A DNA stretch of 64,000 nucleotides, taken from NCBI GenBank assembly GCA_051418055.1, contig JBPRGH010000041.1, positions 1 through 64,000 on the forward strand, in the 5' to 3' direction. This DNA is from JBPRGH01 sp051418055. GTDB lineage: Bacteria > Bacteroidota > Bacteroidia > Cytophagales > Cyclobacteriaceae. This document shows positions 1 to 9,569 of this stretch, piece by piece; positions within the stretch are counted from its first letter, which is position 1; each line of letters starts with the position of its first letter. The translations under genes and the position numbers were made by a program. The notes beneath the pieces were generated by a model that worked only from the letters and a program-made list of their open reading frames with translations, ran no database searches and was not told the origin of the DNA.

Positions 1-70
1 ACAGAGAAGTTAAGCTCGCCAGCGCTGATGGTACTGCAGTAAAATGTGGGAGAGTAAGTCATTGCCAGAC
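1..70 (+). rRNA. rrf: 5S ribosomal RNA, 3' part
   Basis: The first 70 bases match the 3' two thirds of a bacterial 5S rRNA: the agaagttaagctc stretch of the conserved loop region, the gatggtactgc helix and the closing gtgggagag segment. The 5' end lies outside the window, so an rRNA operon probably ends here. It is followed at once by a rho-independent terminator. The exact 3' end is estimated to within a few bases. Confidence 0.88.
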
Positions 71-80
71 CTTTTAATAA

Positions 81-110
81 AGCCCCTTTCGAAAGATTGG
101 GGCTTTTTTT
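81..110 (+). terminator. Intrinsic terminator of the rRNA operon
   Basis: AGCCCC at 81-86 pairs with GGGGCT at 99-104 and is followed by a run of T to 110. It stands 11 bases after the 5S rRNA end, as expected for the end of an rRNA operon. Confidence 0.85.
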
Positions 111-338
111 ATGCCCATTATTTTTTATTTATTTATGCTAAGCCCTTTTTGTTATGTGAGGACACAGAATAAGGGGAGAGGGCACAGACCAAAGAAGGTG
201 ATTATTTATTGCGTTGCAAACGCAAAACTAATTCATCCTCGTTACCCGCTATACAAAACGAAGACGAGAGGTTTGAGTAATAAATGAATGTTGAATCAAC
301 AGTCTCAAATCTCAAATCTCATATCTTACATCTAAAAA
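111..338. other. Intergenic stretch, no gene seen
   Basis: No convincing reading frame or RNA gene. Around 300-335 there is a short quasi-repeat of the form caaatctcaaatctcat. A reverse-complement-like version (gagatttgagaattgag) occurs near 15228-15250. These look like decayed simple repeats. Confidence 0.4.
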
Positions 339-2090
339 TCACACAGGAAGTACAATAGTAAATTTAGACCCTACCCCTTCTGTGCTTTCCACTTCAATTT
401 TACCGCCATGCCTGGTGATAATTTTATCACTAATGTATAAACCAAGACCTAAACCTCCTATACTTTTTGTTGCTTCTGTTCTGTAAAACCTGGAGAATAC
501 ATTCTTTAGCTCATTTACAGGTATTCCCGTGCCATGGTCTTCTACTGTACATAGCACATTAGAATTATTTACATTTAAAAGTACATTAATTTCTGTATCC
601 GGGGGTGAATATTTGGCTGCATTTGAAAGAAGATTAAAGATCACCTGATGAATCTTTCCTCTGTCACACTTTATGGATTTTCCTGTAGCTCCTTTAATTG
701 AAATATGATGATCTGTATTTTTTATTTGCTGGAAATCCTTTATGCTTTCCCTTACAATTTCATCAAAATTTTCAATGCTGTACTCAAATTCCATTTTACC
801 GGAATCTATTTTGGATACATCGAGCAGTTCTCCTATTAATTTATCAAGATTATCTACCTGCTGATCTATTTTAGTCAAATAATTTTTTAATGTTTTATCT
901 TTATCTACATTTTCATGTTGAAGAGCCAGGTCTGAATAAGCTCCGATTATGGTAAGAGGAGTTTTTAATTCGTGGCTGGCAATATTTAAAAAAGTATCCT
1001 TACGCTGTTCTGAAGCTTTTTGCTCATTTATATCCGTACAGGTACCTATCCATTTTATTATCTGTCCCTCATTATCCCTAACAGGAGTAGCCCTTGTTAA
1101 AAACCACCGGTAATTTCCTTCTTTCAGTTTTATTCTCTCCTGAACTTCATATTTTTCACCTGTTTCAACAGATTGTTGCCATCTCTTCATACTGGATGGA
1201 GCATCTTCAGGATGTATATAGTTTTTCCAGAGCTCCTCTAAACGGATATGTTCTATCCCCGCTTCTACCTGAAAAACCTGATTTTGCCTTATCAACTCTC
1301 CCTCACTATCTGCTATCCATGCCAATTGAGGTATTGATTCAAATAGCATCTCAGATTCAATTTCAGCAATTTCCCTCTGCGTCATTTCATCTTTGAGCTG
1401 CTGATTTGTAACTGATAATTCTTCATTTATAGTACTAAACTCCTCATTTGCAGCTGCTAATTCCTCATTTACAGCTTCTAATTGTGTTGTCCTTTCATAA
1501 ATTATCTTTTCGAGTTCTTCAGGACTTTTATATTCCATCACTTTTGGAGTAATCCTCACCAGGGCAAAAACAGTCGCTATAGATACCGCAGCAGTAATAA
1601 ACCTTATAAAAGCACTGAATTTATAAACCGGCACCCAAAATATTAATGCATCTATTAAATGAGTTAAACCACAGGCGAAAATAAACAGGCTGAATAAGAG
1701 AAAAATCCCGGGAAATGGGAGCCCTGCACTTCTCTTTCGATAATAGAACATAGCAAGTACAATTGGAATTGCAAAATAAGCAGCCCATATACCAACATCA
1801 GAGAGAATGTAGAACCAGCCATGGAACTCCGACCACTCTCCACAATACCATCTCGCAGGCCATAGACTTGTATCAAAAAGGCTTGTAAAAAATTCCTGTA
1901 CCTGTACAGTAATGGAAGCCTCTGCTAATTCGTTAGCGGATGATACGTCTTCAGGATGCCCATTACAATGGGTACTACTACATATAATATTTTTTAAGTC
2001 TTTATTTTGTTGTGCAGATGCTTTATGTGCATCTATGAGTATTATAAAAACGCCAAGACAAATGAAACGTATTATTTTTTTATAGCCCAT
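339..2090 (-). CDS. Sensor histidine kinase with ethylene-receptor-like membrane domain
   Basis: 583 residues. A possible signal peptide (1-27) is followed by a three-helix membrane domain (about 92-182) that resembles the N-terminus of the plant ethylene receptor ETR1 and cyanobacterial homologues. The order SD..I..AYF.IP is followed by CGLTH and a third helix. Residues equivalent to ETR1 Asp25, Tyr32, Ile35, Pro36, Cys65 and His69 are present here as D98, Y105, I108, P109, C140 and H144; Cys and His hold the copper cofactor in ETR1. A coiled-coil linker rich in NEEL (200-245), a PAS domain with a PAC-like end (about 245-358), HisKA with SHELKTP (H373) and a HATPase with N490, DHGTG and GLGLGL follow. 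No receiver domain is fused and no response regulator is adjacent, so its output partner is unknown. Ethylene or copper binding is inferred from the motif only. Confidence 0.85.
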   Translation of the reverse strand: MGYKKIIRFICLGVFIILIDAHKASAQQNKDLKNIICSSTHCNGHPEDVSSANELAEASITVQVQEFFTSLFDTSLWPARWYCGEWSEFHGWFYILSDVGIWAAYFAIPIVLAMFYYRKRSAGLPFPGIFLLFSLFIFACGLTHLIDALIFWVPVYKFSAFIRFITAAVSIATVFALVRITPKVMEYKSPEELEKIIYERTTQLEAVNEELAAANEEFSTINEELSVTNQQLKDEMTQREIAEIESEMLFESIPQLAWIADSEGELIRQNQVFQVEAGIEHIRLEELWKNYIHPEDAPSSMKRWQQSVETGEKYEVQERIKLKEGNYRWFLTRATPVRDNEGQIIKWIGTCTDINEQKASEQRKDTFLNIASHELKTPLTIIGAYSDLALQHENVDKDKTLKNYLTKIDQQVDNLDKLIGELLDVSKIDSGKMEFEYSIENFDEIVRESIKDFQQIKNTDHHISIKGATGKSIKCDRGKIHQVIFNLLSNAAKYSPPDTEINVLLNVNNSNVLCTVEDHGTGIPVNELKNVFSRFYRTEATKSIGGLGLGLYISDKIITRHGGKIEVESTEGVGSKFTIVLPV

Positions 2091-2200
2091 ATTTTTAATA
2101 ATATACTTCTCCAGTTAATGTAAATATATGGAAAACCACAATAGAAAATTCAGAAATATTTATACACCTTAAAACTTTTATATATTCCTTCAGGCCTTGT

Positions 2201-2208
2201 TATATTTG
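2201..2208 (+). promoter_or_regulatory. Candidate -7 box (TATATTTG) for the 2231 gene
   Basis: TATATTTG fits the Bacteroidota -7 consensus TAnnTTTG, and a weak TTTA lies about 20 bases upstream where the -33 TTTG would be. The implied transcript start would be about 15 bases before the GTG start. This is a motif match only. Confidence 0.35.
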
Positions 2209-2230
2209 CCTGAAAGTAAAAATCCTCTTC

Positions 2231-4870
2231 GTGAAGAAATTCCTCATAATTTTTATTATCTCATTATTAGCTGCAGCCGGTTATTACTTTTATACTGATT
2301 ATTATAATAAAGAAACCTTTGATCCCTGGCAGCTTGTGCCGTCTAATTCAGCCATTGTAGTTGAAGCAGAGAATGCTGATGCCGCATTAAAGCAGATTTT
2401 AGAAACTGATTTAGGAGCAGAGTTGAAAAAAACACCTGCTTACAATGATATCCAGCTCTTCTTTAATGCTCTGGATAGTTTATCAGCTTTTGAAAATGGC
2501 AGTAAGATCTTATTAGCTAGCTCATTAAAATTATCATTTGTACCTGTCGCTCAGGATCAGTTTGAGATCTTGTATGTTTTACCTGCTACTGATCCGGAAA
2601 TACAGAAGGTAATATCAACAATTAACTCCTCATTACAAACAAGCGAAAATTATAATGTTAGTGTTAGAAATTATTCAAATCAACAAATAAAAGAGGTTAA
2701 GGAAATAGGTAAGGATATATCATTTTCTTTTTTCTTCTATGAGAACCATTTAATTGCAAGTAAATCATCGTTTCTCGTCGAATCGGTTATACGATTACTT
2801 GATGAGGATGGCAAGCAGGATTTCAGGAGTAAGAACAGTAAATTATTCACACTGCCTTCTTTAACATCTGATGTAGCAAATATTTATATTAATTATCCAC
2901 AGCTCTCAAAATGGTTAAAAACTTTTGTTAATCCATCCACTACCTCTTTTTTTGATCCGTTAGCTGAGGTGGATGGCGGTGTAGCGTTGGATCTGTCTAT
3001 CAGTAAGAATAACTATATCTTTAATGGATTCAGTGTATCTTACAATAATGCTGATCTTTTTCCTAAGCATAAAGACCAGCTTCCGGGAAAAATTAATTCG
3101 ATAAATTTTATTCCGGCAAGTAGCCAATATGTCTGGACACATAATTTTTCAAATAGTAATGATTTTGCAGGAGATATATCAAAATGGATTGGTAATGAGC
3201 TGAGCTTGATCGCTCTACCTTCGTTAAATGAGGGAGAAACGTCTGATCTTCTTTTAATAGAAGCGAAAGATCCTGGCGAGGCACTTAATTATTTTAATGT
3301 GCTGGCTGAAAGGGCATCAAAGGAAGATACTGTTTATCGGGAATATTATGCCGGTTACCCTTTAACTGAAATTATTCCGTTGGAATGGCCTCAAAAATCA
3401 CTCTCAAGATATACCCCAGGTTCTCAAAATTTCTTTACAATAGTTAATAATTTCATTGCCGTAAGCAATAATCTGGAGACGCTTAAAATCTTAATAGAGG
3501 ATATTGAAAACGAAAATACATGGGGAAAGAACCTTGATCTTCGGAAGTATATCCAATTAGGTCTGGAGGAAGTAAATATGAGTTTGATTGTACATCCGGA
3601 GAATTACTGGAGATCTCTATTATATAATGCGAATGATCATTGGCAGGAGAATTTTCAGGAATACAGCAAATTCTTCAAAGGTTTTGTAATAAGTGCTTTT
3701 CAGATCAACAGGTTAGAAGATAAATATTATACTTCGGTATTATTTGGTTATGAACCACAGGAAAATTTAGCGCAGGGAAATCGCTCCTTAGATACCCGTT
3801 TTTCAGAATCTTTTGATCAGCCTTTGTATTCACAACCATTTGTACTTAAGAGCCATGTAAGTACCCAGTTTGAGGTACTTGTCCAGGATGAGGAAAAGAA
3901 TTTAATACTTATGGACTGGGATGGGAATAAGTTGTGGCAGGATTCAATCCCCAGCTATATTAATACTGATGTGCACCAGATCGATTATTATAAAAATGAA
4001 AAGCTGCAGTATTTTTTTACCGGTGAAAATAAGGTTTTCGTAGTTGACCGCAATGGAAACGACGTTGAGGATTATCCTATATCAGTGGGTGAGAGGGATA
4101 TTGAATTTTCTCAGGTCATCGATTATGATAACAGCAAAAACTACCGCTTTTTGTTGGCTGATGACCAGGGTTCTGTCTATTTAATTGATAAACATGGCAA
4201 AATCCTTGATGGATGGGATCCTAAAAAGCTTCAGGGAGCATTAAGCCAAGCCCCATTCCACACCCGCATCAGAGGAAAGGATTATATAGTGGTGATCCAG
4301 GAACGAGGATTGGTGCATCTGCTGAACCGCAGAGGAGAGCACTATGATAATTTTCCTATTGATCTTGAGGAACGTATAACCGGAAAAACCTTTCTACAAA
4401 AAGGTACTGATGCCAAAGGTTCCGAGCTGCATCTGGTAACTGAAAACGGGAGATTAATAAAGATTAATCTTGAAGGAAGAGTAGTAAGCAAAGAAAATCT
4501 CTACAGGCCAACGCGTGAATCAAAATTTTATCTGATACCTGAAGCTCAAAACAAGACATATATAATTGTAAGGGAGGGTCTTAACAGAATAGCTGTATTA
4601 AATGAGAAAGGGGAAAGAAGATTTGAGAAGGATTATTTATCTCTGGACCCATTAGAGATCCAATATTATTATTTTGGATCAGGAAAAGAAATCATTGGTA
4701 TCACAGACCAGGAGCAGCAATTCACTTACTTATATAATGAATCGGGCGATCTGATAAATAACAGGCCAATAAACAGTGCTGAGCCGGTGGCTATTTTGTA
4801 CTTTAACGGTACAAAGCAATTTCATATATTCAAAGTGTACAACAATACATTATCTTCTTTAACCTTTTAA
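2231..4870 (+). CDS. Large membrane-anchored envelope protein with C-terminal propeller-like repeats
   Basis: 879 residues, starting at GTG; that start gives a clean N-terminal membrane anchor or signal segment (residues 3-23). The N-terminal half resembles proteins of the DUF3352 type (the WQLVPSNSAIVVE opening and repeated alpha/beta segments). The C-terminal part (from about 540) contains repeats of the form DWDGNKLWQDS, DRNGNDVEDYP, DKHGKILDGW and NRRGEHYDNFP, spaced as in PQQ-like beta-propellers. I do not recognise a specific function. The MscS-like channel gene starts 3 bases after its stop, so the two are almost certainly cotranscribed and may act together in the envelope. The fold assignments are by eye. 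Confidence 0.6.
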   Translation: MKKFLIIFIISLLAAAGYYFYTDYYNKETFDPWQLVPSNSAIVVEAENADAALKQILETDLGAELKKTPAYNDIQLFFNALDSLSAFENGSKILLASSLKLSFVPVAQDQFEILYVLPATDPEIQKVISTINSSLQTSENYNVSVRNYSNQQIKEVKEIGKDISFSFFFYENHLIASKSSFLVESVIRLLDEDGKQDFRSKNSKLFTLPSLTSDVANIYINYPQLSKWLKTFVNPSTTSFFDPLAEVDGGVALDLSISKNNYIFNGFSVSYNNADLFPKHKDQLPGKINSINFIPASSQYVWTHNFSNSNDFAGDISKWIGNELSLIALPSLNEGETSDLLLIEAKDPGEALNYFNVLAERASKEDTVYREYYAGYPLTEIIPLEWPQKSLSRYTPGSQNFFTIVNNFIAVSNNLETLKILIEDIENENTWGKNLDLRKYIQLGLEEVNMSLIVHPENYWRSLLYNANDHWQENFQEYSKFFKGFVISAFQINRLEDKYYTSVLFGYEPQENLAQGNRSLDTRFSESFDQPLYSQPFVLKSHVSTQFEVLVQDEEKNLILMDWDGNKLWQDSIPSYINTDVHQIDYYKNEKLQYFFTGENKVFVVDRNGNDVEDYPISVGERDIEFSQVIDYDNSKNYRFLLADDQGSVYLIDKHGKILDGWDPKKLQGALSQAPFHTRIRGKDYIVVIQERGLVHLLNRRGEHYDNFPIDLEERITGKTFLQKGTDAKGSELHLVTENGRLIKINLEGRVVSKENLYRPTRESKFYLIPEAQNKTYIIVREGLNRIAVLNEKGERRFEKDYLSLDPLEIQYYYFGSGKEIIGITDQEQQFTYLYNESGDLINNRPINSAEPVAILYFNGTKQFHIFKVYNNTLSSLTF

Positions 4871-4873
4871 CAA

Positions 4874-6475
4874 ATGAAAAAGGTACAACTTTCATTACTT
4901 TTTACTATTCTTTTTCTGCCTGTAATTGCGCAGGAGGATACATTGATATATAGTCTGTCCTCTCCATATCAGACGGTGTTAACACATTTAAAATTTCTGC
5001 AGGAGGATCATTACTATCCTCAAATAGCGGCAAAAACATTAAATCCTAATGAAATAGTAAGTGAAGAACAAGCTCAGGAGCTGGCCATAAAGCTGAAACA
5101 GGTATTGGATGGCAAAGGTATTTATATTGACCTTGATGATATACCAAATAATCCGAATTATAAAGATACTGTTATCAACAGGCACAGGTACTATCTCACA
5201 TCACAGCTACCGGATCTTTACCTTCAGAAGTATGGAAATAAATGGTATTACTCAGGAAGGACAATAACTAAAATTGATGAATGGCATAGTGAGGTTTATC
5301 CTCTAGGTACCGATAAGCTTCTTGAGATAATGCCACAGATGGGGACCCAAAAATATTTTGGGCTTTACACCTGGCAGCTGATGGGGATCCTAATAATCAT
5401 CATTCTGTGCTTTATCCTGCATAAGATATTCACTTATTTTATAGAAAAGCTGATCATTAAGGTACTGGTTAATATGGGTTATAAAAAACTGGCCCATGAA
5501 GTTATTTTACCTGTTGCAAAGCCTGTAAGTATACTGATCATTTTTCCGATATTAATTCTACTGGTGCCGGTACTACAGTTGCCGATCACCATGAACAGGT
5601 ATGTAATACTTACACTAAGGGCAATCTGGCCGATTTTTGCTATTGTATTTTTTTACAGGCTGGTCAATGTGTTCAGCCTGTACTTTGAAAGAGTGGCAGA
5701 GAGAACCGAAAGCACCCTGGACGATCAGCTGGTACCACTGGTTCGTAAGGTGCTGAAAACATTTGTTGTTATAGTTGGAGGATTGTTTATACTGGATAAC
5801 CTGGAAGTAGATATAATGGGCATTGTTGCCGGGTTATCAATCGGCGGACTTGCTTTTGCCCTTGCGGCCCAGGATACCATAAAGAATTTTTTTGGTTCAC
5901 TAATGATATTTATAGACCGTCCTTTCCAGGTAGGGGACTGGGTAACGTCAGGAGATGTGGATGGAACGGTAGAAGAGGTAGGTTTCAGGTCAACCAGGAT
6001 CAGAACTTTTAGAAATTCTGTCCAGTATATCCCTAACGGGTTGATTACAAATCAATCAGTAGATAACCATGGGCTAAGGAAGTACAGAAGGTTTTTTACA
6101 CAAATTGCCCTGACATATGATACTCCTCCTGCAGTTATTGAAGTTTTTGTGGAAGGCTTAAAGGAAATTGTACAAAAGCACCCTCTGACAAGGAAGGACT
6201 ACTATGAGATACATCTGAATGAAATGGGCAGCTCTTCTTTAAATGTTATGTTTTATATATTCTTTGAAGTACCCAGCTGGTCAGATGAATTGCGGAGCCG
6301 TCATGAGGTGTTGCTTTCAATAATAAGACTGGCTGAGGAGTTGGGTGTTAATTTTGCATTCCCTACGCAAACGCTGCATATGGAAACCTTTCCTGAGAAA
6401 AAACCGAATTCACCAGAGTATATTACTGATCAGATAGCATTAAAGGCAAAACTTGAAGGTTATTTAAAGAAGTAG
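4874..6475 (+). CDS. MscS-family mechanosensitive ion channel
   Basis: 533 residues. Signal peptide at 1-19, then a roughly 140-residue periplasmic segment, then four or so membrane helices between about 163 and 310. The MscS pore-lining helix and beta domain follow: GLSIGGLAFALAAQDTIKNF, then the FIDRPFQVGDWV and GTVEEVGFRSTRIRT motifs (about 320-390). The C-terminal part matches the MscS alpha/beta vestibule. The family releases solutes under membrane tension. The protein is larger than E. coli MscS (286 residues) because of the N-terminal extension. It lies directly behind the 2231 gene, and the bioA gene on the other strand ends 3 bases beyond its stop. Confidence 0.9.
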   Translation: MKKVQLSLLFTILFLPVIAQEDTLIYSLSSPYQTVLTHLKFLQEDHYYPQIAAKTLNPNEIVSEEQAQELAIKLKQVLDGKGIYIDLDDIPNNPNYKDTVINRHRYYLTSQLPDLYLQKYGNKWYYSGRTITKIDEWHSEVYPLGTDKLLEIMPQMGTQKYFGLYTWQLMGILIIIILCFILHKIFTYFIEKLIIKVLVNMGYKKLAHEVILPVAKPVSILIIFPILILLVPVLQLPITMNRYVILTLRAIWPIFAIVFFYRLVNVFSLYFERVAERTESTLDDQLVPLVRKVLKTFVVIVGGLFILDNLEVDIMGIVAGLSIGGLAFALAAQDTIKNFFGSLMIFIDRPFQVGDWVTSGDVDGTVEEVGFRSTRIRTFRNSVQYIPNGLITNQSVDNHGLRKYRRFFTQIALTYDTPPAVIEVFVEGLKEIVQKHPLTRKDYYEIHLNEMGSSSLNVMFYIFFEVPSWSDELRSRHEVLLSIIRLAEELGVNFAFPTQTLHMETFPEKKPNSPEYITDQIALKAKLEGYLKK

Positions 6476-6477
6476 AA

Positions 6478-7767
6478 TTAGAGAATTGAATTTATAAAAT
6501 TTTCAATTTCCTCATAGCATAATCGTAGCTCCTCTTCAGTTATAACATAAGGAGGGACCATATAAATAACATTTCCGATAGGCCTCATTAAAATATCTTT
6601 ACTTAAGAAGTGGTCATAGATCTTATCTCTGAGAGTATTGAAATAAGATGTTTTCGATTCGCTTTTTAACTCTATGGCCAGTATAGTCCCAAGAACTCTG
6701 GAATCTTTAATGCTATGATGTAATTTTATTTTTTCATGAAAAGCCAGATGGTTTTTATTGATCATTCTGATCTGCTCCAGGCACTCAGAGGTTATTAAAA
6801 GATCAAAACTTGCATTTGCTGCCGCACATGCTAACGGATTTGCAGTATAGGAATGGCCATGATAAAAAGTTTTAAGTTTTTCATCCGTATCGAAAGCTTT
6901 CACCAGCTCCTCTGAGCATGCAGTAATACTCATGGGTAGATATCCTCCTGTCAGACCTTTTGATATAGCAATAATGTCCGGTTTTTGGGTCAGGTGATCT
7001 GTAGCAAACATTTTTCCCGTACGGTAAAAGCCTGTAAAAACCTCATCAGCTAAGCACAAAACATCATATTGATGGGCTATGGAAATCAGCTTATCCAAAA
7101 GCTCTGCAGAATACATGCGCATACCAGCAGCACCCTGAACAAGCGGCTCGAAAATGAATACGGCTACCTCCCCCGAAGCTACCTGCTGTTCAAATGTTTT
7201 TAGAATATCCTCTTCATTGTTTTTATCAGGAAAAGGAAGGGCAATGACATCAAATAGATAAGGCTGGAAGGGAGTTGTAAAGGCATTACGATCACCTACA
7301 CTCATAGCGCCAAAAGTATCACCATGATAGGCACCTTCCCAGGCAATTACTTTTCGTTTATTTTCAAATCCTTTGTTGTACCAATATTGTATTGCCATCT
7401 TTAATCCTACCTCTATGGCTGTGCTTCCGTCATCGGAGAAAAATAATTTTTTCATTTTGGAGGGAAGAACATTAATTAATTTTTTGGTGAGCTCTATGGC
7501 TGGCGGATGGGTGAAACCTGCGAAAATTACATGTTCCAGCTCATGGGCCTGATCTGCAACTGCCTTCGAAATGAAAGGATTTGAATGGCCATGAAGATTT
7601 ACCCACCAGGAGGAGATAACATCCATTATCTTTCGTCCGTCGTTAGTATGCAGATAGATGCCCTGCCCTTTTACTACATTTAAAGATTCAATGGCCCTAA
7701 GTGAGGTAAAAGGATGCCAGATATGATCCTGATCTATTTTTTTATCTTCTGCTGATCTTTTTTGCAT
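6478..7767 (-). CDS. bioA: Adenosylmethionine-8-amino-7-oxononanoate aminotransferase
   Basis: 429 residues from the chosen ATG at 7767, the length of E. coli BioA. A longer frame reaches 7878 but its extra N-terminus has no family similarity and lies inside bioD. The enzyme is a class III PLP aminotransferase that converts KAPA to DAPA with S-adenosylmethionine in biotin synthesis. Seen here: HIWHPFTS at the N-terminus, SSWWVNLHGHSNP, the GSTAIEVGLKMA PLP phosphate region, AWEGAYHGDTFGAMSVG, LADEVFTGFYRTG, and the Schiff-base Lys in ISKGLTGGYLP. The start overlaps the 3' end of bioD by 26 bases, which suggests translational coupling in a bioD-bioA operon. Confidence 0.95.
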   Translation of the reverse strand: MQKRSAEDKKIDQDHIWHPFTSLRAIESLNVVKGQGIYLHTNDGRKIMDVISSWWVNLHGHSNPFISKAVADQAHELEHVIFAGFTHPPAIELTKKLINVLPSKMKKLFFSDDGSTAIEVGLKMAIQYWYNKGFENKRKVIAWEGAYHGDTFGAMSVGDRNAFTTPFQPYLFDVIALPFPDKNNEEDILKTFEQQVASGEVAVFIFEPLVQGAAGMRMYSAELLDKLISIAHQYDVLCLADEVFTGFYRTGKMFATDHLTQKPDIIAISKGLTGGYLPMSITACSEELVKAFDTDEKLKTFYHGHSYTANPLACAAANASFDLLITSECLEQIRMINKNHLAFHEKIKLHHSIKDSRVLGTILAIELKSESKTSYFNTLRDKIYDHFLSKDILMRPIGNVIYMVPPYVITEEELRLCYEEIENFINSIL

Positions 7768-8344
7768 ATCTATCAATGGTTTCTGCATCAATCTTATCTT
7801 CCGGATCCAGGCGGAATAAGACAGGGGCTTTAAAATAATTTTGAATAATATTTTCAGTTGAAGGGGTAGGCGGACCATTAAATACCAGGTGATTTACTTC
7901 AATTCCACGGTTATTTAGCGCCTCAAGTGAAAGCAATGTGTGATTTATGCTTCCCAAATAAATGTTGCTTACAAGCACAACCTGACAATTAAACTTTTTA
8001 ATGAGATCGATCATGAGGTGCTCTTCATTAAGCGGTACCATTAAACCTCCGGCCCCTTCTATTATTAAAGGTCGTTCAGATTGAGGGATTTCAAAATCAG
8101 TGAGTTTAATCCGCTTGCTTTCAACTTCAGCAGCATGATGTGGAGAAGCAGGGGTCTGAAGAAAATATTTTTCAGGATGGATCTTTACTGTACCACCTGT
8201 AATTTTTCTTATAGTTTCACTATCGGTAGGCTTGCCACTTTGAACAGGTTTCCAGTAATCATATCCCCATGATTTAGCCAAAATTGCTGAGACTACAGTT
8301 TTTCCACTGTCTGTGCCAATTGCCGTTACAAATATATTTTGCAT
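7742..8344 (-). CDS. bioD: ATP-dependent dethiobiotin synthetase
   Basis: 200 residues from the ATG at 8344, which gives the family's typical MQNIFVTAIGTDSGKT start; the frame extends 36 bases further upstream without family similarity. BioD closes the ureido ring of dethiobiotin from DAPA, CO2 and ATP. Visible are the P-loop GTDSGKTVVSAILA (about 9-22), the KPVQSG motif, and IIEGAGGLMVPL, which is diagnostic of the family. It precedes bioA on the same strand with overlapping ends. bioF (12.2 kb) and bioB (60.2 kb) are separate, so the biotin pathway is split in this genome. Confidence 0.94.
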   Translation of the reverse strand: MQNIFVTAIGTDSGKTVVSAILAKSWGYDYWKPVQSGKPTDSETIRKITGGTVKIHPEKYFLQTPASPHHAAEVESKRIKLTDFEIPQSERPLIIEGAGGLMVPLNEEHLMIDLIKKFNCQVVLVSNIYLGSINHTLLSLEALNNRGIEVNHLVFNGPPTPSTENIIQNYFKAPVLFRLDPEDKIDAETIDRYAKKISRR

Positions 8345-8400
8345 TAGAAGGATTATCTCTTTTTTTACAGATGCAAACATACCGCCCTATTGTCAGGACA

Positions 8401-8434
8401 AAAAGAAAGCCGGTGAAAAGAATTTCACCGGCTT
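8401..8434 (-). terminator. Intrinsic terminator of the T9SS/OMP cassette
   Basis: A 12-bp perfect stem (8407-8418 with 8423-8434) and a 4-base loop. On the minus strand it is followed by a T-rich run. It lies just after the stop of the 8464 gene and separates that cassette from bioD. Confidence 0.8.
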
Positions 8435-8463
8435 CTAAAAAAAAAGGGATAATTAAAAAATAA

Positions 8464-9558
8464 TTATTTAATTACCAGCACCTTAAAAGTACCAGTTCCA
8501 AGGTTCTTTGATGTATTATTAGCATTAAATATGGCTACCTCTATTTGGTTATTATTTCTTACATAACCTGACAGCAAGCATCCTTGTAGAGGATTTGAGT
8601 ATGATGCTACCACGAAATCTCCCGGTGCTACACCTTGTAAAGTTACTTGTTGAACAAAATTAGTTCCCGCAAGTATTGTTCCTACAGTTACAGGTTCTGT
8701 TTCCTGAGTATTTACACCTTGTACACCTGAAGAAATGGTAATTCCACCAGGAGTATTATTTACTATAATACCTGTTCCTGCTGCGATATTTCCTAATACC
8801 GGATCGCCACCTGTTACACCAATTGGAATTTGGCCATCAGTAGCCTGTCCAAGAGAACGAAGAGAATCTTTACCACTACCTATTAACAGGCTGCTTTGAA
8901 CCAGGCTATCTGTACCTGTTCCCCCATTTTCCACCGGAAGAATACCAGTTACTTTGGCCGTAAGATCAATAGTCGAATTGGCTATATCTTCATTTACTAT
9001 TGTGCTGTTAAGTATCTCATCAGAAGTTACTGCACCAGTATTTATATCTTCAGCTAATATCTCTTCATTAAGAATTTTAGCTGTTGTTATAGCATCATCA
9101 GCGATATCATCCGTATAGAATGAATACGGAACCGCCATTAGCTCCTGCAAACTTACTAAACGGAAACCACCGCCTTCAATAGCTATTTCTACTTTTAAAA
9201 ATTGATCTGCTTCGATCCAGGAGATCTCCATCATTGTAGAATTTGTGCTTTCAGCTGTTACTTCACCCTGACCTATAACCAGTGAAAATAAACCATTTTC
9301 ATTGGTAATAACATCATTATGTTCCTCCTGATAATAAATAGGACCATCGATTCCGCTTAAGATGGTAAATCGTACGTCAATGCTCTTATTAAAAAGAGGC
9401 TTTCCGGTAATATCCATACCTACTATTTCCTGTCCATCTTCGTCAATAGCTACTGCCTGATAATTGATGCCTTCAAGATTTCCTATCTGTTGCGCAATTA
9501 AAGCATTGCTACCAGATAAAAAGAATAATATGAAAAATATTTTGTAAAGTTTATTCAT
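8464..9558 (-). CDS. Secreted tail-fibre-like repeat protein
   Basis: 364 residues with a signal peptide (1-22, ending in ALIAQQ). The N-terminal domain (about 28-150) has the GINYQAVAIDEDG... and GLFSLVIGQG pattern common in Bacteroidota exported proteins. It is followed by low-complexity repeats of the form DDAITTAKILNEEIL / DINTGAVTSDEILN, and by VENGGTGTDS, a motif familiar from phage tail-fibre and bacterial surface fibre proteins. The C-terminus is a compact beta domain (about 300-364). There is no obvious T9SS sorting domain. It is the last gene of a three-gene cassette, 11 bases after the outer-membrane protein gene. A surface or fibre role is inferred. Confidence 0.55.
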   Translation of the reverse strand: MNKLYKIFFILFFLSGSNALIAQQIGNLEGINYQAVAIDEDGQEIVGMDITGKPLFNKSIDVRFTILSGIDGPIYYQEEHNDVITNENGLFSLVIGQGEVTAESTNSTMMEISWIEADQFLKVEIAIEGGGFRLVSLQELMAVPYSFYTDDIADDAITTAKILNEEILAEDINTGAVTSDEILNSTIVNEDIANSTIDLTAKVTGILPVENGGTGTDSLVQSSLLIGSGKDSLRSLGQATDGQIPIGVTGGDPVLGNIAAGTGIIVNNTPGGITISSGVQGVNTQETEPVTVGTILAGTNFVQQVTLQGVAPGDFVVASYSNPLQGCLLSGYVRNNNQIEVAIFNANNTSKNLGTGTFKVLVIK

Positions 9559-9569
9559 GATTTTAATGT

